The notes under the pieces are model-generated. The model was given only the letters and a program-made list of their open reading frames with translations, was not told the DNA's origin and did no database searches. Positions 1-5,921 of a DNA stretch of 8,390 bases are shown here, one piece after another (the stretch's first letter is position 1; each line of letters starts with the position of its first letter). Origin of the DNA: an uncultured Blautia sp. (GTDB taxonomy: Bacteria; Bacillota; Clostridia; Lachnospirales; Lachnospiraceae); NCBI GenBank assembly GCA_900552095.1, contig URYM01000070.1, positions 1 to 8,390 on the forward strand, read 5' to 3'. The translations under genes were made by a program, and so were the position numbers.

Positions 1-45
1 GAGATAGTACGGTCTCGTGGGCTCGGAGATGTGTATAAGAGACAG
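1..45. other. Untrimmed Nextera P7/i7 adapter (non-native)
   Basis: Bases 27-45 are the 19-bp Tn5 mosaic end (AGATGTGTATAAGAGACAG) and 12-26 are GTCTCGTGGGCTCGG, together the standard Nextera read-2 adapter. Bases 6-11 (AGTACG) match the last six bases of the reverse complement of i7 index CGTACTAG, and 1-5 (GAGAT) match the end of the P7 primer, with two index bases missing. This is library DNA left in the assembly. Native sequence begins at about 46. Confidence 0.98.
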
Positions 46-66
46 TATTTCTATCATCAATCCAAA

Positions 67-1806
67 CTAATCCGGTAAACTCTCCCTCATGCACAAAGCC
101 CCATACCCCACCTGATTATTGGGATATTCCCGGATTCCCGGCAGAGGCCTTGCGCCCTTTCTCAGATACGCCTTTACCTTTTCTCCATAGAGATACGGGT
201 CATTTCCCCGGACAATCCCCCACTCCATCATAAGTGCTGCGCTTCCTGTGACAAAGGGCACTGCAAAAGAAGTTCCTGTATAACTCTGATATCCTCCTCC
301 CGGAGAAGGCGCCGTGATCCCCACCCCCGGGGCTGCCAGATCCGGTTTCCGATCCGGACCGTCCTGCCTGTATCCCCGGCCGGAGAAGGCAGCATAGGAT
401 TGCACTCTTCCGTCATATGCTCCAACCGTTACCGCCTGCGTAGAAGTGGAAGGAATTGTAAAAGTAGCTTCCGGATTAGAGCGGGAAAACCGCGTGTCCT
501 GATTTAATACACCACCCCCGGGAAGCCACATCTGAAATTCCCCTCTCACAATTTTCCCGGGAACCAGGCAGATCTTCCAGGTTCCACTATCCACATAATC
601 TGAAATCGGAAGAAAATCCAGATAAATCTCCTGCGCTGCACTGTAAGGCACCGGCTCTCCATAATAAGCCAGAATCTCCGTCTGCCCCACCCGGAAACGC
701 TGAGTCCCCTGATAAGACTGAACAGGACCGAGTACTGTTCCATCGGGATGGATCAGCAGAATCTCCACCTCATCCTCGTACGCCTTCCAGATCTGCAGAT
801 TAAAAGTAGGCTCATACGCTCCCACCTCCAGACTGATTTCCTGTGCCTCTCCCTGTTCCAGCTGTCCTGACGTATGCCCTCCCCGGCTGCCCTCGTTCCC
901 CGCGCCCACACAGATCACACTGCGCCCGGTCTGTGCCGCCTGATCCAGATATGTCTCAAGGAGGGAATCACCCCGATGAGAACCGTAACTATTTCCAAAA
1001 CTCAGATTTAAGGCCAGCGGCATGGACAGCTCCATACTTTTTTTCACCGCATAATCCACTGCCTGTATCAATTCCGTTGTCCGGGGAAATCCTCCCTGCC
1101 TGGAGTTTCCCAGTTTTACCACCAGAAGGCTGCTCTCGTAGGCCACACCGCGGTAACGCCCTCCGCTGGCCCGCCCGTTTCCTGCCGCAATCCCAAGTAC
1201 CGCTGTGCCATGTCCGCTCAGATCCCTGCTCGGTACAAGCTGCTCCCGTTCTTCTTTCTCTCCCGCCTGCAGCGCCTGATTGATCTGTGTCTCCCCGTAC
1301 TCTGCCCCTATCAGATACCCTTCTGGCGGCTTTCCCTGTATCGTCTGATCCCAAAGCGCCAGAATCCGGGTCGTTCCATCTTCTTTTCGGAAATCAGGAT
1401 GCGCATAATCCACACCCGAATCAATACATGCCACCAGAATCCCTCTTCCAGACAGGGAAAAGGGCGGCTGCCAGACAGGGCTGATGCAGGAAACAGCCCT
1501 CCCCTGATCCACCGCAAAGAAAAGACGCTTCGGCTTTTCCACATAGATCACCTGAGAGAGACGGGAAAATTCTTCTATTCTGCTCTGCGGCAGGGTAACT
1601 ACCGCGTAATTTCCCAGCAAAGGCGTAATTCTGATTTCCGGAAATGCCTCCGCAAGCGTCCGTGACTCTCCCATAAAACGGATCAGAAGATCCCATCTTT
1701 CCCCTTCCTCCTCATATCCTACATTCAGATTCAGGGAACGCTTCCGCTCCTCCTGTGTTGTCTCCAGCGCCAGGTTCAGAAGATTTTCCAGTTTCTGATC
1801 TTCCAA
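67..1806 (-). CDS. CspB-like subtilisin-family (S8) serine protease
   Basis: This is a 579-residue subtilase with an intact catalytic triad: Asp129 (in ACIDSGVD), His199 (in SGHGTAV) and Ser513 (in GTSFAVP). The oxyanion Asn304 lies in GAGNEG. Residues 1 to about 95 look like a prodomain. Residues about 310-455 form a long insertion between Asn304 and Ser513, in the place where clostridial Csp proteases carry a beta-rich jelly-roll domain. The C-terminal GNDPYLYGEKVKAYL segment (534-548) is typical of Csp-like proteins. There is no signal peptide, which fits a protease packaged in spores. Known Csp proteases activate the cortex hydrolase SleC during germination, and assigning that role here is inference. 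The TTG start (1806-1804) is supported by an AAGGGG site six bases upstream, and an in-frame stop lies upstream with no ATG between. It stands alone, so it is not part of a cspBA-cspC cluster in this window. A general intracellular S8 peptidase is the alternative. Confidence 0.88.
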   Translation of the reverse strand: MEDQKLENLLNLALETTQEERKRSLNLNVGYEEEGERWDLLIRFMGESRTLAEAFPEIRITPLLGNYAVVTLPQSRIEEFSRLSQVIYVEKPKRLFFAVDQGRAVSCISPVWQPPFSLSGRGILVACIDSGVDYAHPDFRKEDGTTRILALWDQTIQGKPPEGYLIGAEYGETQINQALQAGEKEEREQLVPSRDLSGHGTAVLGIAAGNGRASGGRYRGVAYESSLLVVKLGNSRQGGFPRTTELIQAVDYAVKKSMELSMPLALNLSFGNSYGSHRGDSLLETYLDQAAQTGRSVICVGAGNEGSRGGHTSGQLEQGEAQEISLEVGAYEPTFNLQIWKAYEDEVEILLIHPDGTVLGPVQSYQGTQRFRVGQTEILAYYGEPVPYSAAQEIYLDFLPISDYVDSGTWKICLVPGKIVRGEFQMWLPGGGVLNQDTRFSRSNPEATFTIPSTSTQAVTVGAYDGRVQSYAAFSGRGYRQDGPDRKPDLAAPGVGITAPSPGGGYQSYTGTSFAVPFVTGSAALMMEWGIVRGNDPYLYGEKVKAYLRKGARPLPGIREYPNNQVGYGALCMRESLPD

Positions 1807-1877
1807 ATTCTTCCCCTTGCCAAAATTATCTTCTTAATTTATGATATTTATTTCTGTTCCGCAATATTCTTTAAAAA

Positions 1878-1918
1878 ATGGCATTTTCTTTCTTTTCCTG
1901 TGTTATAATAAATGCCAT
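1878..1918. promoter_or_regulatory. Candidate operator: 9-bp inverted repeat around the MFS promoter
   Basis: ATGGCATTT (1878-1886) and its exact reverse complement AAATGCCAT (1910-1918) flank the -10 box. The left arm covers the expected -35 region and the right arm starts right after the -10, across the likely transcription start. The spacing suits a repressor bound on both sides of RNA polymerase. The co-transcribed ArsR-type regulator is the obvious candidate ligand, but the 23-bp gap is wider than in classic ArsR/SmtB operators, so this is inference. Confidence 0.45.
1901..1909 (+). promoter_or_regulatory. Extended -10 promoter for the MFS-arsR operon
   Basis: TGTTATAAT contains a perfect TATAAT (1904-1909) preceded by the TGn extension. 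No good -35 is visible; the 17-bp-spaced hexamer is GCATTT, which fits an extended -10 promoter. Transcription should start near 1916, so the ATG at 1912 cannot be the real start of the downstream gene. Confidence 0.75.
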
Positions 1919-1944
1919 ATGCTATCGCTCAATCGGAGGTTTCC

Positions 1945-3159
1945 ATGAAAAATCAATACAGCAAAACAATCACCGCCTGTTTCACTGCCTATGTGGTTCA
2001 GGCTGTAATTAATAATTTTATCCCCCTTCTCTTTCTGACTTTCCAGAAAACCTACCACATCCCACTCTCCCAGATCACGCTTCTGGTGACCTTTAATTTC
2101 GGAATCCAGCTTCTGGTAGATCTGCTGGCAGTGGGATTCGTAGACAGAGTCGGCTACCGTTTTTCCATGATAACTGCCCATCTTCTGGCAGCCGCCGGAC
2201 TTCTGCTGCTCACCCTGCTCCCGGAACTGCTGCCCTCCGCCTTCGCCGGAATCCTGATCTCTGTCATGGTCTATGCCATTGGCGGCGGGCTGCTCGAAGT
2301 GCTGGTAAGCCCGATAGTAGAAGCCTGTCCTTCCGCTCACAAGGAAAAAGCCATGAGTATGCTCCATTCCTTCTACTGCTGGGGACATGTGGGAGTCGTT
2401 CTTCTCTCCACTCTTTTTTTCTGCTTTTTCGGAACAGAACGCTGGAAGATCCTGGCTCTTCTCTGGGCGGCGCTCCCGCTCTGCAACAGCGTTGCCTTTG
2501 CCCGGGTTCCTATCGCTTCTCTTATAGAAGACGGCCAGCAGAAAATGAACTGGAAGGAACTCTTCTCCCTGCCTCTGTTCTGGATTCTGCTGACTATGAT
2601 GCTTTGTGCCGGCGCCAGTGAACAGGCAGTCAGCCAGTGGGCATCTGCCTTTGCAGAACAGGGACTGAAAATTCCCAAAACAGCCGGCGATCTTGCCGGT
2701 CCCATGGCCTTTGCCCTCCTGATGGGCACTTCCCGGGCATTCTATGGAAAATACGGACACCGGATCCATCTGGATCGTTTTATGATCTTAAGCTGCCTTC
2801 TCTGCATTTTCTCCTACCTAGGCATCGCTCTTCTGCCCCTCCCCTGGCTGAACCTGGTATCCTGCGCCCTCTGCGGGCTCTCCGTGGGGATCCTGTGGCC
2901 CGGCACCTTCAGCAAGGCATCCTCCGCCCTCCCCCGGGGAGGAACTGCTCTCTTCGCCTTTCTGGCGCTTGGCGGCGATGTAGGCTGCTCCGTCGGCCCC
3001 ACTCTGGCTGGCTTTGTATCCAGTCATCTGGGAAATAATCTGAAAATGGGAATCCTGGCCTGTATCTTTTTCCCTCTCCTCCTCCTGACAGGGATCTCTC
3101 TGTGCCGCAGACTACATGGCCAAACAAAAGGGACGGCTTTCAAAAAAAGCCATCTGTGA
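1945..3159 (+). CDS. MFS transporter (12 transmembrane segments)
   Basis: This 404-residue membrane protein has about twelve hydrophobic segments and a central hydrophilic loop near residues 190-205 (LIEDGQQKMNWKE). That is the 6+6 architecture and normal length of the major facilitator superfamily. GFVDRVGYR (64-72) sits after the second segment, where MFS motif A occurs. The stretch around HSFYCWGHVG (141-150) resembles MFS proteins often annotated as sugar or drug transporters, but the substrate cannot be read from sequence. I place the start at the ATG at 1945, with GGAGG five bases upstream (1935-1939). An in-frame ATG at 1912 lies at the promoter and lacks an RBS. An ArsR-type regulator follows after 35 bases, so the two are probably co-transcribed, and the transporter may export or import whatever the regulator senses. 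Confidence is high for the family and low for the substrate. Confidence 0.9.
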   Translation: MKNQYSKTITACFTAYVVQAVINNFIPLLFLTFQKTYHIPLSQITLLVTFNFGIQLLVDLLAVGFVDRVGYRFSMITAHLLAAAGLLLLTLLPELLPSAFAGILISVMVYAIGGGLLEVLVSPIVEACPSAHKEKAMSMLHSFYCWGHVGVVLLSTLFFCFFGTERWKILALLWAALPLCNSVAFARVPIASLIEDGQQKMNWKELFSLPLFWILLTMMLCAGASEQAVSQWASAFAEQGLKIPKTAGDLAGPMAFALLMGTSRAFYGKYGHRIHLDRFMILSCLLCIFSYLGIALLPLPWLNLVSCALCGLSVGILWPGTFSKASSALPRGGTALFAFLALGGDVGCSVGPTLAGFVSSHLGNNLKMGILACIFFPLLLLTGISLCRRLHGQTKGTAFKKSHL

Positions 3160-3194
3160 TACACTACAACATAAGAAGGAGTTGATATTCTATT

Positions 3195-3554
3195 ATGAAA
3201 AATTTCACCCTGCCGCATCAGCACGGCCAATCCATGGAACAGCTTCAGACCCATATGCCCGCCACCGAATACTTCCAGATCCTCGCGGATATTTTCAAAC
3301 AGCTCAGTGATCCCACCAGAATCCGGATCTTCTGGATCCTCTGCCACTGCGAAGAGTGTGTGATTAATATCTCCTCTATGATGGAAATGAGCAGCCCGGC
3401 CGTTGCCCACCATCTGCGTCTCCTGCGCTCCAGCGGCCTGATCGAATCCCGAAGGGACGGAAAAGAAACTTACTACCGGGCAAGCGGCACACCAAAGGCT
3501 CAGTCTCTCCACCACATGATCGAACAGATGATGGAGATCTCCTGTCTCTCTTGA
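3195..3554 (+). CDS. ArsR/SmtB-family winged-helix repressor
   Basis: This 119-residue regulator shows the ArsR fold in order: the LSDPTRIRI signature (37-45), a recognition-helix region with SSPAVAHHLRLLRSSGLI (66-83), and a beta-wing with RRDGKETYYRA (86-96). ArsR proteins are dimeric repressors that leave DNA when they bind a metal or another signal. At the alpha-3 metal site the usual ELCVCDL is EECVINI here, so only the first cysteine (Cys55) is kept, while Cys50 and Cys52 add a CxCxxC cluster. The C-terminal helix keeps HxxE (His107, Glu110) of the SmtB alpha-5 site, but the D-x-H partner is missing. The inducer is therefore unclear. AAGGAG (3176-3181) precedes the ATG by 13 bases, a little far, but an in-frame stop at 3183 excludes an upstream start. 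It lies downstream of the MFS gene and probably represses the pair. Confidence 0.9.
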   Translation: MKNFTLPHQHGQSMEQLQTHMPATEYFQILADIFKQLSDPTRIRIFWILCHCEECVINISSMMEMSSPAVAHHLRLLRSSGLIESRRDGKETYYRASGTPKAQSLHHMIEQMMEISCLS

Positions 3555-3575
3555 AAGAGCATCCGCCGGGATATG

Positions 3576-3640
3576 AAAAACCGGGACATGGAAAAATGCA
3601 GTTTTTGCCCTTCCATGCCCCGGCTTCTTTTTCTTTCCGT
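3576..3640. terminator. Bidirectional intrinsic terminator between arsR and rubrerythrin
   Basis: Arms 3581-3593 and 3611-3623 form a 13-bp stem (CCGGGACATGGAA / TTCCATGCCCCGG) with one A-C mismatch, and the A and T runs inside the loop can extend it. On the plus strand the stem is followed by a T-rich tract (3624-3637). On the minus strand it is followed by TTTTT (complement of 3576-3580). It therefore serves both convergent units. Confidence 0.85.
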
Positions 3641-3643
3641 ATT

Positions 3644-4180
3644 CTAATAATTCTCAGCCTGCAGTTCAAAATAACTCTGGGGATGATGACAGGCCGGACA
3701 GATCTCAGGCGCAGCTGTTCCCACCGCAATGTGGCCGCAGTTTCTGCACTCCCAGACTTTTATTTCACTCTTCCGGAATACCTCTTTTAACTCTACATTC
3801 TTCAAAAGCGCCCGGTAGCGCATCTCATGGTGCCGCTCAATCTCCCCGATCCGGCGGAATTTTTCTGCCAGTTCCGGGAAGCCTTCCTCCTCTGCCGTTT
3901 TGGCAAATCCCGCATACATATCCGTCCACTCGTAATTTTCCCCTTCTGCCGCAGATATCAGATTGGCGGGCGTAGTTCCAATCCCGTTTAACTCCTTGAA
4001 CCACAGCTTGGCATGTTCCTTCTCATTGTCCGCCGTCTTCTGAAACAGCGCTGCAATCTGCTCATATCCCTCTTTTTTTGCCACGGATGCAAAATACGTA
4101 TACTTATTTCTGGCCTCTGACTCTCCGGAAAAGGCTGCTTTCAGATTTTTCTCCGTCTGTGTCCCTGCATATTTACCCAT
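3644..4180 (-). CDS. rbr: Rubrerythrin (diiron peroxidase)
   Basis: This 178-residue protein has a ferritin-like four-helix domain (1 to about 135) and a C-terminal rubredoxin domain with Cys145-x2-Cys148 and Cys161-x2-Cys164 for a single iron. Diiron ligands fall in family positions: Glu20, Glu53-x2-His56, a glutamate in the EEEG at 97-99, and Glu115-x2-His118. Rubrerythrins reduce hydrogen peroxide in the cytoplasm of anaerobes using electrons from NADH via rubredoxin-type carriers. The start is the ATG at 4180-4178, with AGGAGG nine bases upstream. The open frame continues to an ATG at 4243, but that overlaps the promoter and has no RBS. The gene has its own extended -10 promoter and ends at a terminator shared with arsR, so it is probably monocistronic, apart from possible read-through from the NUDIX gene upstream. 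Confidence 0.96.
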   Translation of the reverse strand: MGKYAGTQTEKNLKAAFSGESEARNKYTYFASVAKKEGYEQIAALFQKTADNEKEHAKLWFKELNGIGTTPANLISAAEGENYEWTDMYAGFAKTAEEEGFPELAEKFRRIGEIERHHEMRYRALLKNVELKEVFRKSEIKVWECRNCGHIAVGTAAPEICPACHHPQSYFELQAENY

Positions 4181-4216
4181 CTTTCTTCTCCTCCTTTTGT
4201 CTCTGTCAACCTCTTT

Positions 4217-4225
4217 ATTATAACA
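4217..4225 (-). promoter_or_regulatory. Extended -10 promoter for rubrerythrin
   Basis: On the minus strand this reads TGTTATAAT, with a perfect TATAAT at 4222-4217. It lies 37 bases upstream of the rubrerythrin ATG and excludes the in-frame ATG at 4243 as the start. The -35 is weak: TTTTGG at 4245-4240 with a 17-bp spacer. The AT-rich DNA upstream (4261-4311) shows no convincing operator. Confidence 0.7.
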
Positions 4226-4311
4226 GGCCTTCCTGGAAACCAAAAGGATTTTCTGAAAATTTATGGATATTCTTATTATTTTAAATCTTTTTTACATTTT
4301 TCGGCTGATTT

Positions 4312-4920
4312 TTACTTCTGTTTCAAAAAAGAAAATGGATCCTCTTCTTTTATATAGCGCATAAGCTGATATCCGCACATCAAAGCCACCCGTTCTTCCT
4401 TCAGAATCCGCCGGGCTTCCTCCCGATCTGCCAGCACGATCTCCAGCTCTTCGTTTTCCTCCAGATTCTCTCTGGAAATCTCCCCGCTGGCCCTTCCGTA
4501 CACCGTAGCACAGGCTTCATCCGTAAGACCTACCGTAGTATAGAGCGGCTTTTCCATCCAGGCCGGTGCCTCCTCCAGCGTAAGCGTAAGCCCTGTTTCC
4601 TCCTTCATTTCCCGTACAGCTGCCTCCCGGTAATCCTCTCCCTCTTCCACCAGTCCAGCCGGCAGCTCATAGACGTAATCATCAATCGTACAGCGGTACT
4701 GGCGCACCAGCACAATCCGTCCCTGTGCATCTATCGCATAAATGACGACCCCGTCCGCCTTCTCCCGGTGCGTGCGAAGTTTCAGATTTTCTTCCTCCAT
4801 CGTCCGTGAGGCCAGGTAATACAGATGTTTTCTTCCTTTTTTGTTGACTGCTTCCAGCTGATACAGCCGCACAAAGGGGGTATCTGTAAGCGGCACCACT
4901 TTCTCAATTTTGCTTTTCAT
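4312..4920 (-). CDS. NUDIX hydrolase, ADP-ribose pyrophosphatase-like, in the ribU operon
   Basis: This 202-residue protein carries a perfect NUDIX box at 89-111 (G-x5-E-x7-REMxEExGL), which binds the divalent metals that cleave a nucleoside diphosphate-X bond. Overall length and the flanking HLYYLASRT and YELPAGLVEEG regions resemble ADP-ribose pyrophosphatases (NudF type). However, where those enzymes have SPGxxxE after the box, this one has TVGLTDE (129-135), with Val130 in place of the signature proline. The substrate may therefore differ. It starts one base after the ribU stop codon (TGA-G-ATG) with an AGGAG site inside the end of ribU, so translation is probably coupled. Because both genes lie behind an FMN riboswitch, a flavin nucleotide such as FAD is a reasonable alternative substrate, though this is inference. 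Expected location is cytoplasmic. Confidence 0.9.
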   Translation of the reverse strand: MKSKIEKVVPLTDTPFVRLYQLEAVNKKGRKHLYYLASRTMEEENLKLRTHREKADGVVIYAIDAQGRIVLVRQYRCTIDDYVYELPAGLVEEGEDYREAAVREMKEETGLTLTLEEAPAWMEKPLYTTVGLTDEACATVYGRASGEISRENLEENEELEIVLADREEARRILKEERVALMCGYQLMRYIKEEDPFSFLKQK

Positions 4921-4921
4921 C

Positions 4922-5548
4922 TCACACCTCTCCTTTCAGAAGTCCACGGATTCTCTTATAGATCAGCAGGGTGACTGCTGCATCTGCGATTCCCTTGAGC
5001 AGATTGAAAGGTCCTACCGCCAGAAGACAGAAGCGAAACAGGCTGTTGATCGCCGGATGGATCGCCGCCCCCATCTCCACAAAACTCTCCACCGGCACAC
5101 GGAAAGCCGCCGCATAGGCGGGAAGCAGAACAAAGGCATTCATCACACATCCTGCGAAAACCATGCAGACACTTCCTGCCGCCAGCCCCGCCACTGCCCT
5201 CCGCCTGGTTTTCTTGCTCCGGTAGATCATCGCCGCCGGTATCACATAAGAGCATCCGATCAGAAAATTTGCCAGATCCCCTACCCCGGCAGTCTGAGTA
5301 CCCTGCAGCAGCATATGAAGCAGCACCTTCAGCAGTTCAATTGCCGCTCCCGCCGCCGGCCCCAGAGCAAAAGCGCCCACCAGGACCGGGATCTCACTGA
5401 AATCCAGCTTATAAAACGGCGGCGCCAGAAAAGGAACGGGAAATTCCAGCGCCATCAAAACCGTAGCTGCCGCTCCCAGCACAGCGATCTGAACCATCAT
5501 CCTCACTCTGACCCGGTCTGCAGTTTTTCTTACCATCTGTTCACTCAT
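4922..5548 (-). CDS. ribU: Riboflavin ECF transporter substrate-binding protein RibU
   Basis: This 208-residue membrane protein has about six hydrophobic helices and the RibU hallmark YKLDFSEIPVLVGAFALGP (46-64), followed by the AAGAAIELLKVLLH helix and the C-terminal FNLLKG...LIYKRI segment. RibU is the S component of an energy-coupling factor transporter. It binds riboflavin at the membrane and works with the shared EcfA/EcfA'/EcfT module, which is not encoded here. The start ATG (5548-5546) has AAGGAG eight bases upstream. The assignment is strengthened by the FMN riboswitch directly upstream, the standard control of riboflavin uptake. The NUDIX hydrolase gene follows after a single base, in one operon. 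The length is normal and I see nothing broken. Confidence 0.95.
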   Translation of the reverse strand: MSEQMVRKTADRVRVRMMVQIAVLGAAATVLMALEFPVPFLAPPFYKLDFSEIPVLVGAFALGPAAGAAIELLKVLLHMLLQGTQTAGVGDLANFLIGCSYVIPAAMIYRSKKTRRRAVAGLAAGSVCMVFAGCVMNAFVLLPAYAAAFRVPVESFVEMGAAIHPAINSLFRFCLLAVGPFNLLKGIADAAVTLLIYKRIRGLLKGEV

Positions 5549-5615
5549 ACTCTTTTCTCCTTTTCATGTGAATTCATTGTGAAAAATTACATAAAAGGAA
5601 ATTCTTCCATCCTTC

Positions 5616-5644
5616 TTTGTCCCCAATCTCTCTTCTGGGACAAA
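5616..5644 (-). repeat. Hairpin overlapping the terminator U-tract
   Basis: TTTGTCCC (5616-5623) and GGGACAAA (5637-5644) are exact reverse complements with a 13-base loop. In the ribU leader RNA the first arm lies at the end of the terminator U-tract, just downstream of the main hairpin. It may be a post-terminator structure in read-through RNA, and no function is known. Confidence 0.55.
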
Positions 5645-5672
5645 AAATCCCCGGTTTCCTCAGAAACCGGGG
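5642..5672 (-). terminator. Riboswitch-controlled intrinsic terminator upstream of ribU
   Basis: On the minus strand CCCCGGTTTC (5672-5663), loop TGAG and GAAACCGGGG (5658-5649) form a perfect 10-bp stem. It is followed by A and six T residues (5647-5642). It lies between the FMN aptamer and ribU, the expected position for attenuation. Confidence 0.95.
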
Positions 5673-5704
5673 CAGGCGCGCGCATAGAAAAAACAGCTCA
5701 GCTC

Positions 5705-5837
5705 TTCTTCTTTCATCCAGACTATACTGTCGGTTTTGGAATCTCACCAAATCAGCCTTACGGCTCGCGGACTGTACCGCCGATCGGGAATTCCCGTCCA
5801 GGAACTGTGCCTGAACAGGTCACCCTGCCCCGAAGAA
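5705..5837 (-). ncRNA. FMN riboswitch (RFN element), transcriptional OFF switch
   Basis: Reading the minus strand, all the conserved RFN blocks appear in order: TTCTTCGGGGCAGGGTG, AATTCCCGATCGGCGGT, AGTCCGCGAGCC, a short variable hairpin, TGATTTGGTGAGATTCCAAA, CCGACAGTATAGTCTGGAT and GAAAGAAGAA. P1 is TTCTTC (5837-5832) with GAAGAA (5710-5705). The RNA binds FMN. CGGGGCAGG in the aptamer 5' part (5832-5824) can pair with CCTGCCCCG, which overlaps the terminator's first arm (5676-5668), giving an antiterminator when FMN is absent. An unusual 27-base stem-loop is inserted in loop L2 (5793-5819). It regulates ribU and the NUDIX gene. Confidence 0.97.
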
Positions 5838-5852
5838 TTATCCTTTTTTCCT

Positions 5853-5881
5853 ATTATAGACTTCTCTGCCTTCTTATTCAA
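5853..5881 (-). promoter_or_regulatory. Promoter of the FMN riboswitch-ribU-NUDIX operon
   Basis: On the minus strand the -35 is TTGAAT (5881-5876) and the -10 is TATAAT (5858-5853), with an exact 17-bp spacer. Transcription should begin near 5846, about nine bases before the aptamer, giving a leader of about 300 bases before ribU. Confidence 0.88.
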
Positions 5882-5891
5882 GTTCTTTTTC

Positions 5892-5921
5892 TTGTCTCCT
5901 TTCCCTTTCTTATGTTATACT
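5892..5921 (+). promoter_or_regulatory. Promoter of psiE
   Basis: TTGTCT (5892-5897) can serve as -35 and TATACT (5916-5921) as -10, with an 18-bp spacer and a TGn extension at 5913-5915. It starts about 20 bases before the psiE ribosome binding site. No Pho-box-like direct repeats are visible upstream. Confidence 0.72.

Noticed and set aside
843..1665. Plus-strand open frames opposite the S8 protease
   Set aside because: They overlap the catalytic regions of the protease in antisense and are proline- and serine-rich frames expected from its codon use.
1835..1877. Sporulation sigma factor promoter for the S8 protease
   Set aside because: GAATATT resembles a sigma-E -35 and CATAAATT a -10, but the spacer is 19 bases instead of 13-15, and the spacing does not fit sigma-G either.
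1912..1944. N-terminal extension of the MFS transporter from an in-frame ATG at 1912
   Set aside because: The ATG lies three bases after the -10 box at or before the predicted transcription start and has no ribosome binding site, while the ATG at 1945 has GGAGG five bases upstream.
1903..2769. 288-codon minus-strand open frame opposite the MFS gene
   Set aside because: It is the antisense shadow of a well-supported membrane protein and has low-complexity charged translation and no start signals.
3135..3151. Small hairpin (GGCTTT / AAAGCC) at the end of the MFS gene
   Set aside because: It has only six base pairs, lies inside the coding end and has no T-run after it, so it is not a supported terminator or attenuator.
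4181..4243. N-terminal extension of rubrerythrin from an ATG at 4243
   Set aside because: The extension covers the -10 promoter and the AGGAGG site of the real start at 4180, and its basic sequence is not part of the family.
4270..4284. PerR-like box upstream of rubrerythrin
   Set aside because: TTCTTATTATTTTAA (minus strand TTAAAATAATAAGAA) matches the PerR consensus only in part, in AT-rich DNA, and lies far upstream of the -10. Rubrerythrin control by PerR is known in clostridia, but the site is not convincing.
4181..4311. Terminator after the NUDIX gene
   Set aside because: The AT-rich gap has only short runs of self-complementary A and T and no GC-rich stem, so read-through into rubrerythrin remains possible.
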